From Candidatus Accumulibacter affinis (GTDB lineage: Bacteria > Pseudomonadota > Gammaproteobacteria > Burkholderiales > Rhodocyclaceae), in contig JADJOT010000012.1 in NCBI GenBank assembly GCA_016713625.1, positions 372,001-436,000 of the forward strand: DNA of 64,000 nt, given 5' to 3'. Position 1 is the stretch's first letter, and the number at the start of each line of letters is the position of its first letter. The notes beneath the pieces are model-generated. The model saw only the letters and a list, made by a program, of their open reading frames with translations. It made no database searches and was not told the origin of the DNA. A program made the translations under genes and the position numbers. Positions 25,743 through 35,008 of this stretch are shown piece by piece.

Positions 25743-26603
25743 ATGTTTCGTTCTGCCGTCTTTGCCATCGCGCTGCTGATCGCCCCTGCATTTGCCTCCG
25801 CGCAGGGACTCGAGGGCCATCTCAAGAAGATCAAGGAGACCAGGTCCGTGTCCATTGCGTATCGTAGCGATGCGATGCCGTTTTCCTTCGTGGAGGCTGC
25901 CGCGAAGGAGCCAACCGGTTACAGTATCGACCTCTGCCGTACCGTCGTCAGCGTGATTGCGCAACAGCTTGGCGTCGAAAGCCTGCAGATCAAGTGGGTA
26001 CCAGTGACGCTGCAGACGCGCATGGAAGCCGTCGAGAAAGGTCAGGCGGACATGGAGTGCGGTTCGACGACGGTGACTCTGGGGCGCATGCACGGTGTGA
26101 ACTTCTCGAGCTTTATCTTTGTGGACGGTACCGGGCTGCTGATCAAGTCGGACTCCAAGGTGCAACGGCTCGCCGACCTTGGTGGCAAGAAGATCGGCGT
26201 GATTCCCGGGACGACCAACGAGGCGGCGGTGAAGGAGGCGCTGAAGGCGAAGGTGATCAACGCCAGCGTGGTGCCGGTCAAGACCCGCGAGGAAGGGTTG
26301 AAGCAGTTTGAGGCCGGCGAGATCGACGCCTTCGCCAGCGACAAGGTCTTGCTTCTTGGCCTGGGGTCGAAAGCCAAGGACCCGACCAGGATCACGCTGC
26401 TGATGGAAGACCTGTCCTTCGAGCCCTATGCGATCGTGCTGCCGCGTGGCGATGACGATTTCCGCCTGGCGGTGAACTCGGCGCTCTCGCGGATCTACCG
26501 CAGCACGGCGATTGGCAAGATTTTCGATAGCTGGTTCGGCGGCCTGGGCAAACCGGGACTGATCCTGGAAGCCTGCTACCTCTTTGGCGCGATACCCGAA
26601 TAG
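25743..26603 (+). CDS. Periplasmic amino-acid-type ABC transporter solute-binding protein
   Basis: A 286-residue family 3 solute-binding protein. ATG 25743, with AAGGAAA upstream, gives a Sec signal peptide with cleavage near AFASA-QG (residues 18-21). The mature protein has the two-lobe pattern: IAYRSDAMPFSFVE...GYSIDLCR (glutamate/aspartate-binding-like), MECGSTTVTLGR, and the hinge GGKKIGVIPGTTNE. No permease or ATPase gene is adjacent, so it is an orphan here. Ligand unproven. Confidence 0.88.
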   Translation: MFRSAVFAIALLIAPAFASAQGLEGHLKKIKETRSVSIAYRSDAMPFSFVEAAAKEPTGYSIDLCRTVVSVIAQQLGVESLQIKWVPVTLQTRMEAVEKGQADMECGSTTVTLGRMHGVNFSSFIFVDGTGLLIKSDSKVQRLADLGGKKIGVIPGTTNEAAVKEALKAKVINASVVPVKTREEGLKQFEAGEIDAFASDKVLLLGLGSKAKDPTRITLLMEDLSFEPYAIVLPRGDDDFRLAVNSALSRIYRSTAIGKIFDSWFGGLGKPGLILEACYLFGAIPE

Positions 26604-26644
26604 TTGGCTCGCCTTCCTGGCTGCGCCACCCGCAGGAGACCCTG

Positions 26645-28330
26645 ATGAACAGAATCTGGCTCAAGAACTATCCATCGGGGATTCCCGCCGACATCGACCC
26701 CGACCAGTTCCGGTCGATTCCGGATCTGCTCGAAAGCTTGTTCAGCAAGTTCGCCGACCGGCCGGCCTATCACAACCTGGGTTGCAGCATCGATTATTCC
26801 CATCTCGAGCGCCTGTCGCGCGCTTTTGCCGCCTTCCTGCAAGATCTTCCGGGAATGGCCAGGGGCGATCGTGTGGCGATCATGGCGCCCAACCTGCTGC
26901 AGTATCCGGTGGCCTTGTTCGGCATCCTGCGGGCCGGCATGACGGTGGTGAATGTCAATCCGCTGTATACGCCGCGCGAGCTGGAGCACCAGTTGAAGGA
27001 TTCCGGTGCCAAGGCCATCGTCATCGTCGAGAACTTCGCGGCGGCACTGCAGCAGGTGCTCAGCCGCACGTCGGTTGAGCATGTGATCAGCACGCAGGTG
27101 GGCGACCTGCTGCCGATCCCCAATCGCTGGCTGGTCAACTTCGTGATCAAGAGGGTGAAGAAGATGGTGCCGGACTGGCATATCGACGGCGCCGTAAGCT
27201 TTCGGGAAGCGCTGCAACGAGGTATGGCGACGTCCTTGAAGCCGGTTGAACTGCAGCGCGAGGACATCGCATTCCTGCAGTACACCGGCGGCACGACCGG
27301 CGTCGCCAAGGGCGCAATGCTCACTCATCGCAACATTCTCGCCAATCTGGAGCAGACCGGCGTGTGGATTTCGGGCAGCTTTCAGGAAGGGGCTGAAATC
27401 ATCATTGCGCCGCTGCCGATGTACCACATCTTCTGCCTGACCTCGACACTGTCGTTCATGAAGTGGGGCAGCCTGATCGTGCTGATCTCCAATCCGCGTG
27501 ACCTGCCGGCACTGGTCAAGGAACTCGGGCGCTGGAAGTTCACCGCCATGACCGGCGTTAACACCCTGTTCAATGGCCTGCTGAACACGCCGGGCTTCGA
27601 CCAGCTCGATTTTTCCGCGTTGAAGGTGGTGGTCGGTGGCGGTGCTGCGGTGCAGAAGCCGGTCGCCGAGCGCTGGCAGCAGGTCACGGGAAGCTGTCTC
27701 ACCGAGGCCTACGGACTGACCGAGACCTCGCCGGGAGTCTGTGCCCTGCCGTTGGGCTCGCCCTGGGATGGCAGCATCGGCCTGCCGGTTTCTTCGACCG
27801 AGGTGTCGATCCGCAACGAGGACTTCCAGGAGTTGCCCGTATGGACCGGCGAAGGCGACATCGAGAAGTGCACCGGTGAAATCTGCATTCGCGGTCCGCA
27901 GGTGATGAAGGGCTACTGGAACAATCCCGTGGAAACGGCCAGGGTCCTGCAGGATGGCTGGCTGAAGACCGGTGACATTGGCCACCTCGACAGCGAGGGC
28001 CGCGTCACGATGACCGATCGCAAGAAGGACATGATTCTGGTGTCGGGTTTCAACGTCTACCCGAACGAGGTCGAGAGTGTCGTCGCCGCGCATCCTGGCG
28101 TCCTCGAATGCGCGGTGGTGGGCGTGCCGGACGAGAAATCCGGCGAGGCGGTCAAGGTGGTGGTTGTCAGGAAGGACCCGCAGTTGACGAAGGAATCGGT
28201 GATCGAGCATTGCCGGGGCCAGTTGACCGGCTACAAGCTGCCACGCCACGTCGAATTTCGCGATGCCCTGATCAAGACGCCGATCGGCAAGGTGCTACGC
28301 CGCGAACTGCGCGACGCGCCGAAAGAGTAG
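26645..28330 (+). CDS. fadD: Long-chain fatty-acid--CoA ligase
   Basis: A 561-residue ANL-superfamily ligase that activates fatty acids to acyl-CoA for beta-oxidation or lipid synthesis. The ATP-binding motif YTGGTTGVAKGA is near residue 213, the adenylate motif YGLTETSPGVC near 356, and the FACS signature DGWLKTGDIG and hinge DRKKDMILVSGFNVYP near 440-470; the catalytic lysine is in PIGKVLRR near the end. CAGGAG precedes the ATG. The gene lies 6 nt from the convergent DUF808 gene. Confidence 0.95.
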   Translation: MNRIWLKNYPSGIPADIDPDQFRSIPDLLESLFSKFADRPAYHNLGCSIDYSHLERLSRAFAAFLQDLPGMARGDRVAIMAPNLLQYPVALFGILRAGMTVVNVNPLYTPRELEHQLKDSGAKAIVIVENFAAALQQVLSRTSVEHVISTQVGDLLPIPNRWLVNFVIKRVKKMVPDWHIDGAVSFREALQRGMATSLKPVELQREDIAFLQYTGGTTGVAKGAMLTHRNILANLEQTGVWISGSFQEGAEIIIAPLPMYHIFCLTSTLSFMKWGSLIVLISNPRDLPALVKELGRWKFTAMTGVNTLFNGLLNTPGFDQLDFSALKVVVGGGAAVQKPVAERWQQVTGSCLTEAYGLTETSPGVCALPLGSPWDGSIGLPVSSTEVSIRNEDFQELPVWTGEGDIEKCTGEICIRGPQVMKGYWNNPVETARVLQDGWLKTGDIGHLDSEGRVTMTDRKKDMILVSGFNVYPNEVESVVAAHPGVLECAVVGVPDEKSGEAVKVVVVRKDPQLTKESVIEHCRGQLTGYKLPRHVEFRDALIKTPIGKVLRRELRDAPKE

Positions 28331-28336
28331 CCGTAA

Positions 28337-29284
28337 CTAGCGCTGCCGCTGTCCTTTCCACGCGATCCGAACGGCGCCAGCAGCGAGCACGCCAAGCAGC
28401 GTCAGGCTGCCGGCCACGACTCCCACCAGGACGTCGAGCAGGAGCGGCGTCAGCGCCTTGAGCAGGCCGCCGACGCCGGCGATGCCGCCGGCCAGTGCGG
28501 CGGTAGTCTCGATCAGGTGATGCACGGGCGGCATGCCGTGCGTGAGGATACCGCCGCCGACCATGAACATCGCTGCTGTGCCGATGACCGTCAGCGCCTT
28601 CATCAGGCGCGGCGCCGCCAGCAGCAGGCCCTGGCCAAGGGTGCGCGCCAGCGCGCCCCCCTTGTTGAGCAGGTGCAGGCCCAGATCATCCATCTTGACG
28701 ATGCCGGCGACGACGCCATAGACGCCGACCGTCATGATCAGCCCGATCCCGGACAGCACTGCGACCTGGGTGGTGAAGGGCTGGTCGGCGACGGTGCCGA
28801 GCGCGATGACGATGATTTCTGCGGAGAGAACGAAGTCGGTCCGGATGGCACCCTTGACCTTGTCGGCTTCGAATGCCACCAGGTCTACGCTGTCGTCAGC
28901 CAGAGCTGCGAGTTCGTCGGCGTGCTCTTGATCATCGGCGGCCGCCCGGTGGAGCCATTTGTGGGCGAGTTTCTCGACGCCTTCGAAGCACAGGTAGAGG
29001 CCGCCGAGCATCAGCAGCGGCGTCACTGCCCAGGGGATGAAGCGGCTGATCGCCAGCGCTGCCGGCACCAGAATCAGCTTGTTCTTCAGCGAACCGATGG
29101 CGACCGCCCAGACCACAGGCAGCTCGCGTTCGGCACGCACGCCGGATACCTGCTGCGCGTTGAGCGCCAGGTCGTCGCCAAGGACGCCGGCGGTTTTCTT
29201 GGCGGCCACCTTGGTCATCATGGCGACGTCGTCGAGGACCGAGGCTATGTCGTCGATCAGGGTAAGCAGGCTGGCTCCGGCCAT
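28337..29284 (-). CDS. DUF808 family inner-membrane protein (YedI-like)
   Basis: A 315-residue membrane protein of the DUF808/YedI family with about six hydrophobic segments. The ATG at 29284 gives the family N-terminus MAGASLLTLIDDIASVLDDVA. Conserved ALNAQQVSGVRAERELPVVW and RTDFVLSAEIIVIALG are present. Function unknown. Stands alone, convergent with fadD. Confidence 0.9.
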   Translation of the reverse strand: MAGASLLTLIDDIASVLDDVAMMTKVAAKKTAGVLGDDLALNAQQVSGVRAERELPVVWAVAIGSLKNKLILVPAALAISRFIPWAVTPLLMLGGLYLCFEGVEKLAHKWLHRAAADDQEHADELAALADDSVDLVAFEADKVKGAIRTDFVLSAEIIVIALGTVADQPFTTQVAVLSGIGLIMTVGVYGVVAGIVKMDDLGLHLLNKGGALARTLGQGLLLAAPRLMKALTVIGTAAMFMVGGGILTHGMPPVHHLIETTAALAGGIAGVGGLLKALTPLLLDVLVGVVAGSLTLLGVLAAGAVRIAWKGQRQR

Positions 29285-29535
29285 CAGGGATCCTGTTCTC
29301 AAGGTGGGCGCCACTGCGGTCGCGGCAGGCGCGGGCGGCAAGCTGCGAATTGTAGAGGATTCGGGTGCTTCGCTCACCCGCAGTGCCTCGTCATGCCGTT
29401 GCGCAGGCATGCTGCGGGGCGGCTGTCTGACCACTCTGTGGCGTTGCGACTAGCGCGGCGTGCAGACTTGGCGTTATGCTCCTCGTCCTTCCCTGACGCA
29501 AATACTGCGCGCCACCCACCAACCTGGAGACAATC

Positions 29536-30687
29536 GTGCCTGCACTGCTACCCCAACCCGATCCCGATGGACTGCTCGAATACTCGGTGGTCTATACCGA
29601 TCGCTCGCTGAACCACATGTCGCAGCGCTTCCAGGGGGTGATGAAAGACATCGCGCGCATCCTCAGGACGGTCTACAACGGCAAGACGGCGATCATCGTT
29701 CCCGGCAGCGGCACCTTCGGCATGGAAGCCGTGGCCAGGCAGTTTGCCACCGACCGGAAGTGCCTGATCATCCGTACCGGCTGGTTCAGCTTCCGCTGGA
29801 CGCAGATTCTCGAGCTGGGGCGGATTCCGTCGGCGAGCATCGTCATGCAGGCGCGTCGCGTCGGCGACGATCCGCAGGCGCCGTTCGCGCCGCCGCCGAT
29901 CGAGGAAGTCGTCGCCCGCATCCGCGAGGAAAAGCCGGACATCGTCTTCGCGCCGCACGTCGAAACTGCCTCGGGAATGATCCTGCCCAACGACTACCTG
30001 CGCGCCGTCGGCGAAGCGGTGCGCGCGGTCGACGGCCTTTTCGTCCTCGATTGCGTCGCTTCCGGCGCGGTCTGGGTGGACATGCTCGCCAACGACGTCG
30101 ATGTGCTGATCAGCGCCCCTCAGAAAGGCTGGACCGGCCTGCCTTGCTGCGCGCTGGTGGTGCTCGGCGAGCGCGCCCGCGACAGGATCGACGCCACTAC
30201 CAGCAGCAGCTTTGCCTGCGACCTCAAGAAGTGGATGCAGATCATGGAAACCTATGAAAACGGCGGCCACGCCTATCACGCGACGATGCCGACCGACGCG
30301 CTGGCGGCACTGCGCGACGTGATGCGGGAAACCGAGAACTACGGTTTCGAGCGCGTTCGCCAGGAGCAGCTCGAAGTCGGTCTGCGCGTGCGCGCATTGC
30401 TGACCGGCAAGGGCTTCCGGAGTGTCGCGGCCGAGGGCTTCCAGGCGCCGGGTGTCGTTGTGAGCTACACCGACGACCCGGAGATCCAGTCGGGGAAAAA
30501 ATTCGCTGCCATCGGCGTCCAGACCGCAGCCGGCGTGCCGCTGCAGTGCAACGAGCCAGCCGATTTCTGCACCTTCCGCGTCGGCCTGTTCGGCCTCGAA
30601 AAGCTCCACAATCCCGACCGCACCGTGCGCAACCTCGCCGATGCGCTCGATGAGGTGATGCGCGTGAACCCGCAGCCGGCGCCTTGA
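29536..30687 (+). CDS. Class V aminotransferase (alanine-glyoxylate/serine-pyruvate type)
   Basis: A 383-residue PLP-dependent class V aminotransferase. The N-terminal PGSGTFGMEA glycine-rich phosphate-binding turn, the VDGLFVLDCVASGAVWVDM aspartate segment and the Schiff-base lysine in SAPQKGWTG are all visible. The GTG start has GGAGA upstream. Substrates probably include glyoxylate, alanine or serine, or a phosphonate-type amine; not resolvable. It ends 4 nt before the restriction-methylase remnant. Confidence 0.88.
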   Translation: MPALLPQPDPDGLLEYSVVYTDRSLNHMSQRFQGVMKDIARILRTVYNGKTAIIVPGSGTFGMEAVARQFATDRKCLIIRTGWFSFRWTQILELGRIPSASIVMQARRVGDDPQAPFAPPPIEEVVARIREEKPDIVFAPHVETASGMILPNDYLRAVGEAVRAVDGLFVLDCVASGAVWVDMLANDVDVLISAPQKGWTGLPCCALVVLGERARDRIDATTSSSFACDLKKWMQIMETYENGGHAYHATMPTDALAALRDVMRETENYGFERVRQEQLEVGLRVRALLTGKGFRSVAAEGFQAPGVVVSYTDDPEIQSGKKFAAIGVQTAAGVPLQCNEPADFCTFRVGLFGLEKLHNPDRTVRNLADALDEVMRVNPQPAP

Positions 30688-30691
30688 GATT

Positions 30692-30925
30692 GTGCCGACA
30701 CTCAACTGGATCGGTAAGGATGCCGTCGTCAGGCATCACCAGGAGGTGCCGTTCCGTCTGCTCGAACCGGTGCCGGAACTGTCCTGTGGCGAGAATGGAA
30801 AAAGCGGCGACAGCGGCAAGCTGATCGTCCAGGGCGACAACCTGCACGCGCTCAAGGCGCTGCTGGCGCGCTACGCGGGGCAGGTCAAGTGCATCTACAT
30901 CGATCCACCGTACAACAAGACACCC
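30692..30925 (+). pseudogene. N-terminal remnant of type III restriction-modification methylase (Mod)
   Basis: The first 78 residues match a type III Mod N-terminus: LNWIGKDAVVRHHQEVP, then LIVQGDNLHALKALLARYAGQVKCIYIDPPYN, which includes the DPPY catalytic motif. Similarity stops right after it, and the sequence runs on as unrelated codons. The target-recognition and SAM-binding parts are missing, so it is inactive. Confidence 0.8.
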
Positions 30926-31029
30926 CATAACTGGTCGTCTCACGACGATGCGGGACATACAGACGAAACCAAAAAGGGGCTGAACAAGGTTCCAGGGCCG
31001 AGTGTTTCTGATACCCCAAAGCCCTCACG

Positions 31030-31230
31030 CCTCTCGAATCGTCAAGAAATCCCGACTTGCGCGGCTCATGGGACGCGCTGCTGCGCGCAGCCAAGGCGGC
31101 GAGAAGAACCGCCATCCTCACCAACACCGATCTGATCATTTCAGAAAATGGGCATATCCGTCGTATCAAACCGGCGGACCTGCAAGAGTCCGCTTCCGCA
31201 GACGACGGGAGCAATCCAGTGACGGCCCCT
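31030..31230 (+). pseudogene. Short unrecognised coding remnant
   Basis: A plus-strand stretch reads NPDLRGSWDALLRAAKAARR followed by TNTDLIISENGHIRRIKPADL, which looks like the C-terminus of a small toxin-antitoxin-style or DNA-binding protein. It continues in frame into the antitoxin ORF without its own stop. No family named with confidence. Confidence 0.35.
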
Positions 31231-31287
31231 GACGCATGCGAAAATCCCCGACCATCTCGCAGCCCATCTCATGACAGGAGTGAAGAC

Positions 31288-31584
31288 ATGAATCTACCTG
31301 ACGCCATTGATGCCCACGTGCGTGTGCTGCCGGCGCACTTGCAGCGGGAGGCGCTGGATTTCATTGCCTATCTGGAAAAGCGCTATCATATTGAAGGGAT
31401 GGATGTTCCCCGCTTGACAACGAGCGCCTTTATCGAGCGCTTTGCCGGTTGCCTCGGCGATGATTTTCCGGACGAAATCGACGATGCCGATCTCCCAGGC
31501 GATGCTCCAAGGGATCTGCTCGAATGGGCGGCTTTCAAGGGCAAATTGCCGCGATTGCCCGGGCGGGAGGCCTGTGTGTCGTGA
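31288..31584 (+). CDS. DUF2281/VapB-type antitoxin, C-terminus altered
   Basis: Starts at ATG 31288 with AGGAG seven nt upstream. Residues 14-35 (LPAHLQREALDFIAYLEKRY) are the DUF2281 core of VapB-type antitoxins. The last ~15 residues are translated out of frame from what is the C-terminal part of a VapC toxin, so a deletion has fused the antitoxin to the toxin remnant in the wrong frame. 98 residues as written. Confidence 0.65.
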   Translation: MNLPDAIDAHVRVLPAHLQREALDFIAYLEKRYHIEGMDVPRLTTSAFIERFAGCLGDDFPDEIDDADLPGDAPRDLLEWAAFKGKLPRLPGREACVS

Positions 31585-31652
31585 CGCGCAATGTTTCGGA
31601 GTTCTCGCGAGTGCCGGGCTTGTCCATCGAGAACTGGCAGGACCCAGGATGA
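31530..31652 (+). pseudogene. VapC (PIN-domain) toxin C-terminal remnant
   Basis: In the frame different from the antitoxin, the segment reads GQIAAIARAGGLCVVTRNVSEF then SRVPGLSIENW, a standard PIN-domain C-terminus with the TRN(V)xxF motif. It ends in TGA at 31650-31652, overlapping the ATG of the helicase remnant. The catalytic N-terminal two thirds are deleted. Confidence 0.7.
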
Positions 31653-32889
31653 CCGGTTTCGCCCCGAAAGCCTACCAGTCGCAGGTCCTCGAAAGCATCA
31701 CCGCGTATCTCGATTCCTGTCACGAGCAACGATCGCCGTCGCAGGCCTTCGCCGCGACCACTGAACAGCTCTGGGGTCGGGGACTGGCGTACCACCCGCT
31801 GTCGGGTTTTCCTTCCGACATGCCATATTTCTGTCTGCATGTGCCCACCGGTGGCGGCAAGACCTGGCTGGCGGCGAAAAGCGTGGCGCTGGTCAACCGC
31901 CAGATCCTGCGCGCGAGCACAGGGTCATTCTGTGCCTGGTGCCGAGCAAGCCGATCCGCGAACAGACGTTGCGCGCCTTGCGGGATCGCCAACATCCGTA
32001 CCAGGTGGCCCTGCGCGAAGCCGGGCCGGTCACGGCGATCGATCTTGAAGAAGCCAAGAGCGCCACAAAAGGGATCGAGAAGATCGACGCCGCCTATCGG
32101 CTGGGCGGCGCCGACCCGGCGTGTCCGGTGAAATTTATTCTCACTCAGAAGGCCCTGGCCGAGGGCTGGGATTGTCCGTTTGCCTACATTCTGTTCAGCA
32201 TGGCCTCGCTGCATTCGGCGACGGCCGTCGAACAGTTCCTCGGCCGGGTACTGCGGCAGCCGGGAGCCAGCCACCGGTCAAGCCGGTTGCTCAGTCAGTC
32301 GTATGCATTCGTGGTCGCACGCAACTTCGCCGAGACCGCGAACGCGCTGCGTGAGCGTCTGGTGACGGGTGCCGGCTTCGAGCGGCGCGAGGTGAGCGAT
32401 TTCGTTACCGCCGCGACGAGCGAACAGGCGAGGCTCGATCTTGACGGCCACGCGGGGCGGGTCTTCGTTCGGCCGGTGTCCATTGCGCTGCCTGAAAAGC
32501 CCGATCTCAAGGGTCTGCCGAAACCGATCCGGAACAAGCTAAGTTGGGATGCCCGGCTGAACACCCTGACGATCAGTGCCCCGCTGACGGAAGACGAGGG
32601 TGAGGCGTTGACGGTGTCGGTCACTTCCTACGCTGCGGCACCCGGTCTCGATGATGTGAACGCCTTGAGCGGCGGTCTGAAGGCGTCGGAGGGGGGCGAG
32701 ATCGACATCGATATCGGCTCGGGCCGCGTGGTTTCGCGCTTCCTGCTCGAGCTGCAGTGCGATCTTGGCCTGGCTTACCAGCCTGAGCACTGGAGCGAGC
32801 TGCGCCTGGCGACCTGGCTGTGTCGCAACCTGCCCGATGCGTCGCTGACCCATGCCAGCAAGCAGGCTTTTGTCGCCTCGCTGCCGTGA
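31649..32889 (+). pseudogene. Type III restriction (Res-like) helicase-nuclease remnant
   Basis: The start (MTGFAPKAYQSQVLESI) and Walker A (VPTGGGKTW) of an SF2 helicase are in one frame. A frameshift near 31910-31940 leads to VPSKPIREQTLRALRDRQHPYQVAL, then an internal deletion removes the DEAD-box region. The chain resumes with KFILTQKALAEGWDCPFAYILF and FLGRVLRQPGA (motifs V/VI). The C-terminus ends at a TGA overlapping the jetA GTG. Motif II is absent, so it is inactive. Confidence 0.78.
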
Positions 32890-34340
32890 GCCTCGACTAC
32901 GCCACCCTCGACCTGCTGCGCCAGAGCCACCCGGCCTGGCGCCTGCTGCGCTCGGATCATGCGCCGCTGGTGGCGAGCTTTCTGCAGCGCGTGTTCATCG
33001 CGCCGAATCTGCGGGTGATGACGCAGGCCGACCTCGCCGAGGCGCTCGAGGACGAGCTGTATGCCCTGCGCGAGCGCCTCGGTGGCGAGACCTTCCCGAA
33101 ATCGGCGCTCGACTATCTCAACGACTGGGCGGCCAACGACAAGGGCTGGCTGCGCAAGTATTACACGCAGGGTTCGGACGAACCGCACTTCGACCTGATG
33201 CCGGCAACCGAGAAGGCGATCGCCTGGCTGGCGACGCTTGCCGAACGTAGCTTCGTCGGCACCGAGTCGCGTCTGCTGACCCTCTTCGAGCTGTTGAAGC
33301 AGATGAGCGAGGGCAGCGAGACCGACCCGCAGGCGCGCATCGCCGAATTGCAGCGGCGGCGTGACGAGATCGATGCCGAGATCGCGCGCGTTCTGTCGGG
33401 TGATCTGCCGATGCTCGACGATACCGGGCTGAAGGACCGCTTCCAGCAGTTCACGACGCTGGCGCGCGAACTGCTGACCGACTTCCGCGAGGTCGAGCAC
33501 AACTTTCGCGGCCTCGATCGGCGCGTACGCGAGCGCATCGCGCTGTGGGAGGGCGCCAAGGGTGCGCTGCTCGAAGAAATCATGGGCGAGCGCGACGCGA
33601 TTGCCGACTCCGACCAGGGGCGCAGCTTTCGCGCTTTCTGGGATTTCCTGATGTCGAGCCGCCGCCAGGAAGAACTGACGGCGCTGCTCGAACGTGTGCT
33701 GGCGCTGCCGCCAGTGATCGAACTGCGGCCCGATGTGCGTACCCGCCGGGTGCATTACGATTGGCTGGAAGCCGGTGAGCACACGCAACGCACCGTCGCC
33801 CAGCTCTCGCAGCAGTTGCGCCGCTTTCTCGACGATCAGGCGTGGCTCGAGAATCGCCGCATCATGGATATCCTGCACGGCATCGAGGCCAAGGCGCTGG
33901 CGCTGCGCGACGGGCCGCCGACAGGTGTGGTGATGAGCATCGCCGACACCGCCGCCGACATCGAACTGCCGATCGAGCGGCCGCTGTACACTCCGGCGAT
34001 CAAGCCGTCGATCGCCGACATGGCGCTCGAGGCGGGTGACGCCGATGTCGATGCGGCGGTGCTGTTCTCGCAGGTGGTCGTCGACCGCGCGCAGCTCGCA
34101 CGGCACATTCGCCATGCCCTGCAGGACCGCTCGCAGGTGACGCTGCGCGAGCTCTGCGAAACGAGACCGCTTGAACATGGCCTGGCCGAACTGGTGGCCT
34201 ACCTGCAACTCGCCGACGATACCTTCAAGGCGGTGATCGACGAAACGGCGAGCGAGGTCATCAGCTGGCACGGCATGGGCGCGGATGGGGAAGAGCATTT
34301 GAAGCAGGCGCGGCTTTCGCGCGTGATTTTCGTGAGGTGA
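32886..34340 (+). CDS. jetA: Wadjet type I component JetA (DUF3375, MukF/kleisin-like)
   Basis: A 484-residue DUF3375 protein, the kleisin-like JetA (MksF/EptA) of Wadjet, an SMC-type complex that detects and cuts closed circular plasmid DNA. N-terminal winged-helix part (SLDYATLDLLRQSHPAWRLL), long helical middle (residues 135-230) and a C-terminal wHTH that binds the SMC head. The GTG start forms GTGA with the preceding stop; the longer frame upstream lies inside the helicase remnant. Intact, first of the four-gene operon. Confidence 0.92.
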   Translation: MSLDYATLDLLRQSHPAWRLLRSDHAPLVASFLQRVFIAPNLRVMTQADLAEALEDELYALRERLGGETFPKSALDYLNDWAANDKGWLRKYYTQGSDEPHFDLMPATEKAIAWLATLAERSFVGTESRLLTLFELLKQMSEGSETDPQARIAELQRRRDEIDAEIARVLSGDLPMLDDTGLKDRFQQFTTLARELLTDFREVEHNFRGLDRRVRERIALWEGAKGALLEEIMGERDAIADSDQGRSFRAFWDFLMSSRRQEELTALLERVLALPPVIELRPDVRTRRVHYDWLEAGEHTQRTVAQLSQQLRRFLDDQAWLENRRIMDILHGIEAKALALRDGPPTGVVMSIADTAADIELPIERPLYTPAIKPSIADMALEAGDADVDAAVLFSQVVVDRAQLARHIRHALQDRSQVTLRELCETRPLEHGLAELVAYLQLADDTFKAVIDETASEVISWHGMGADGEEHLKQARLSRVIFVR

Positions 34341-34342
34341 CG

Positions 34343-35008
34343 ATGGCGGCTGAAGATCTCGAAGGGTCGGTCGCGGAAGAGATGGCGAGTGCCAGCCAGG
34401 CTGCCGCTGCGCACGACCTCTCGGCGCTGGTGATTCCCCTGCTCAAGGGGGTGATCTACCAGGAAGCCGATGCTGGTCTGTGGAATGCGCTACTGACGCT
34501 GCAGGCGCGGGTGCGCGACTATGTCGCGGTGCTCAACCTCGAACTGGTGTTCGACGAAGCCGAAGGCTACGCCTTCCTGCGCTCACGTCCCGAACCCGAG
34601 GACGGGTCGACGCCGCGCCTGCCGCGGCTGATCGCCCGCCGGCCGCTATCGTTTCCGGTCAGTCTGCTGCTCGCTTTGCTGCGCAAAAAACTCGCCGAGT
34701 TCGACGCCAGCGGCGGCGACACGCGCCTGGTCCTGTCGCGCGATGAAGTCGCCGAGCTGATGCGCGTCTTCCTGCCCGCAGGCAGCAACGAGGTAAAGCT
34801 GATCGACCAGATCGACGTCCATCTCGGCAAGGTGATCGAGCTCGGCTTCCTGCGTCGCTTGAAAACCGAACCGGGGCAGCCGACGATGGTCGAGGTGCGA
34901 CGCATTCTCAAGGCTTTCGTCGATGCGCAGTGGCTCGCCGAATTCGACCAGCGGCTGGCGGGCTATCGCGCGCTGCTTGCCGGGCAGGCAGGGGCCGCCG
35001 ATGAATGA
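34343..35008 (+). CDS. jetB: Wadjet component JetB (DUF4194, MukE/KITE-like)
   Basis: A 221-residue DUF4194 protein, the KITE subunit of Wadjet. Conserved LLKGVIYQEAD, YAFLRSRPEPED, RPLSFPVSLLLALLRKKLAEF and the C-terminal winged helix (EVRRILKAFVDAQWLAEF) are visible. The ATG at 34343 is just after the jetA stop, and a GTG at 34337 is an alternative. It overlaps jetC by 8 nt. Intact. Confidence 0.92.
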   Translation: MAAEDLEGSVAEEMASASQAAAAHDLSALVIPLLKGVIYQEADAGLWNALLTLQARVRDYVAVLNLELVFDEAEGYAFLRSRPEPEDGSTPRLPRLIARRPLSFPVSLLLALLRKKLAEFDASGGDTRLVLSRDEVAELMRVFLPAGSNEVKLIDQIDVHLGKVIELGFLRRLKTEPGQPTMVEVRRILKAFVDAQWLAEFDQRLAGYRALLAGQAGAADE

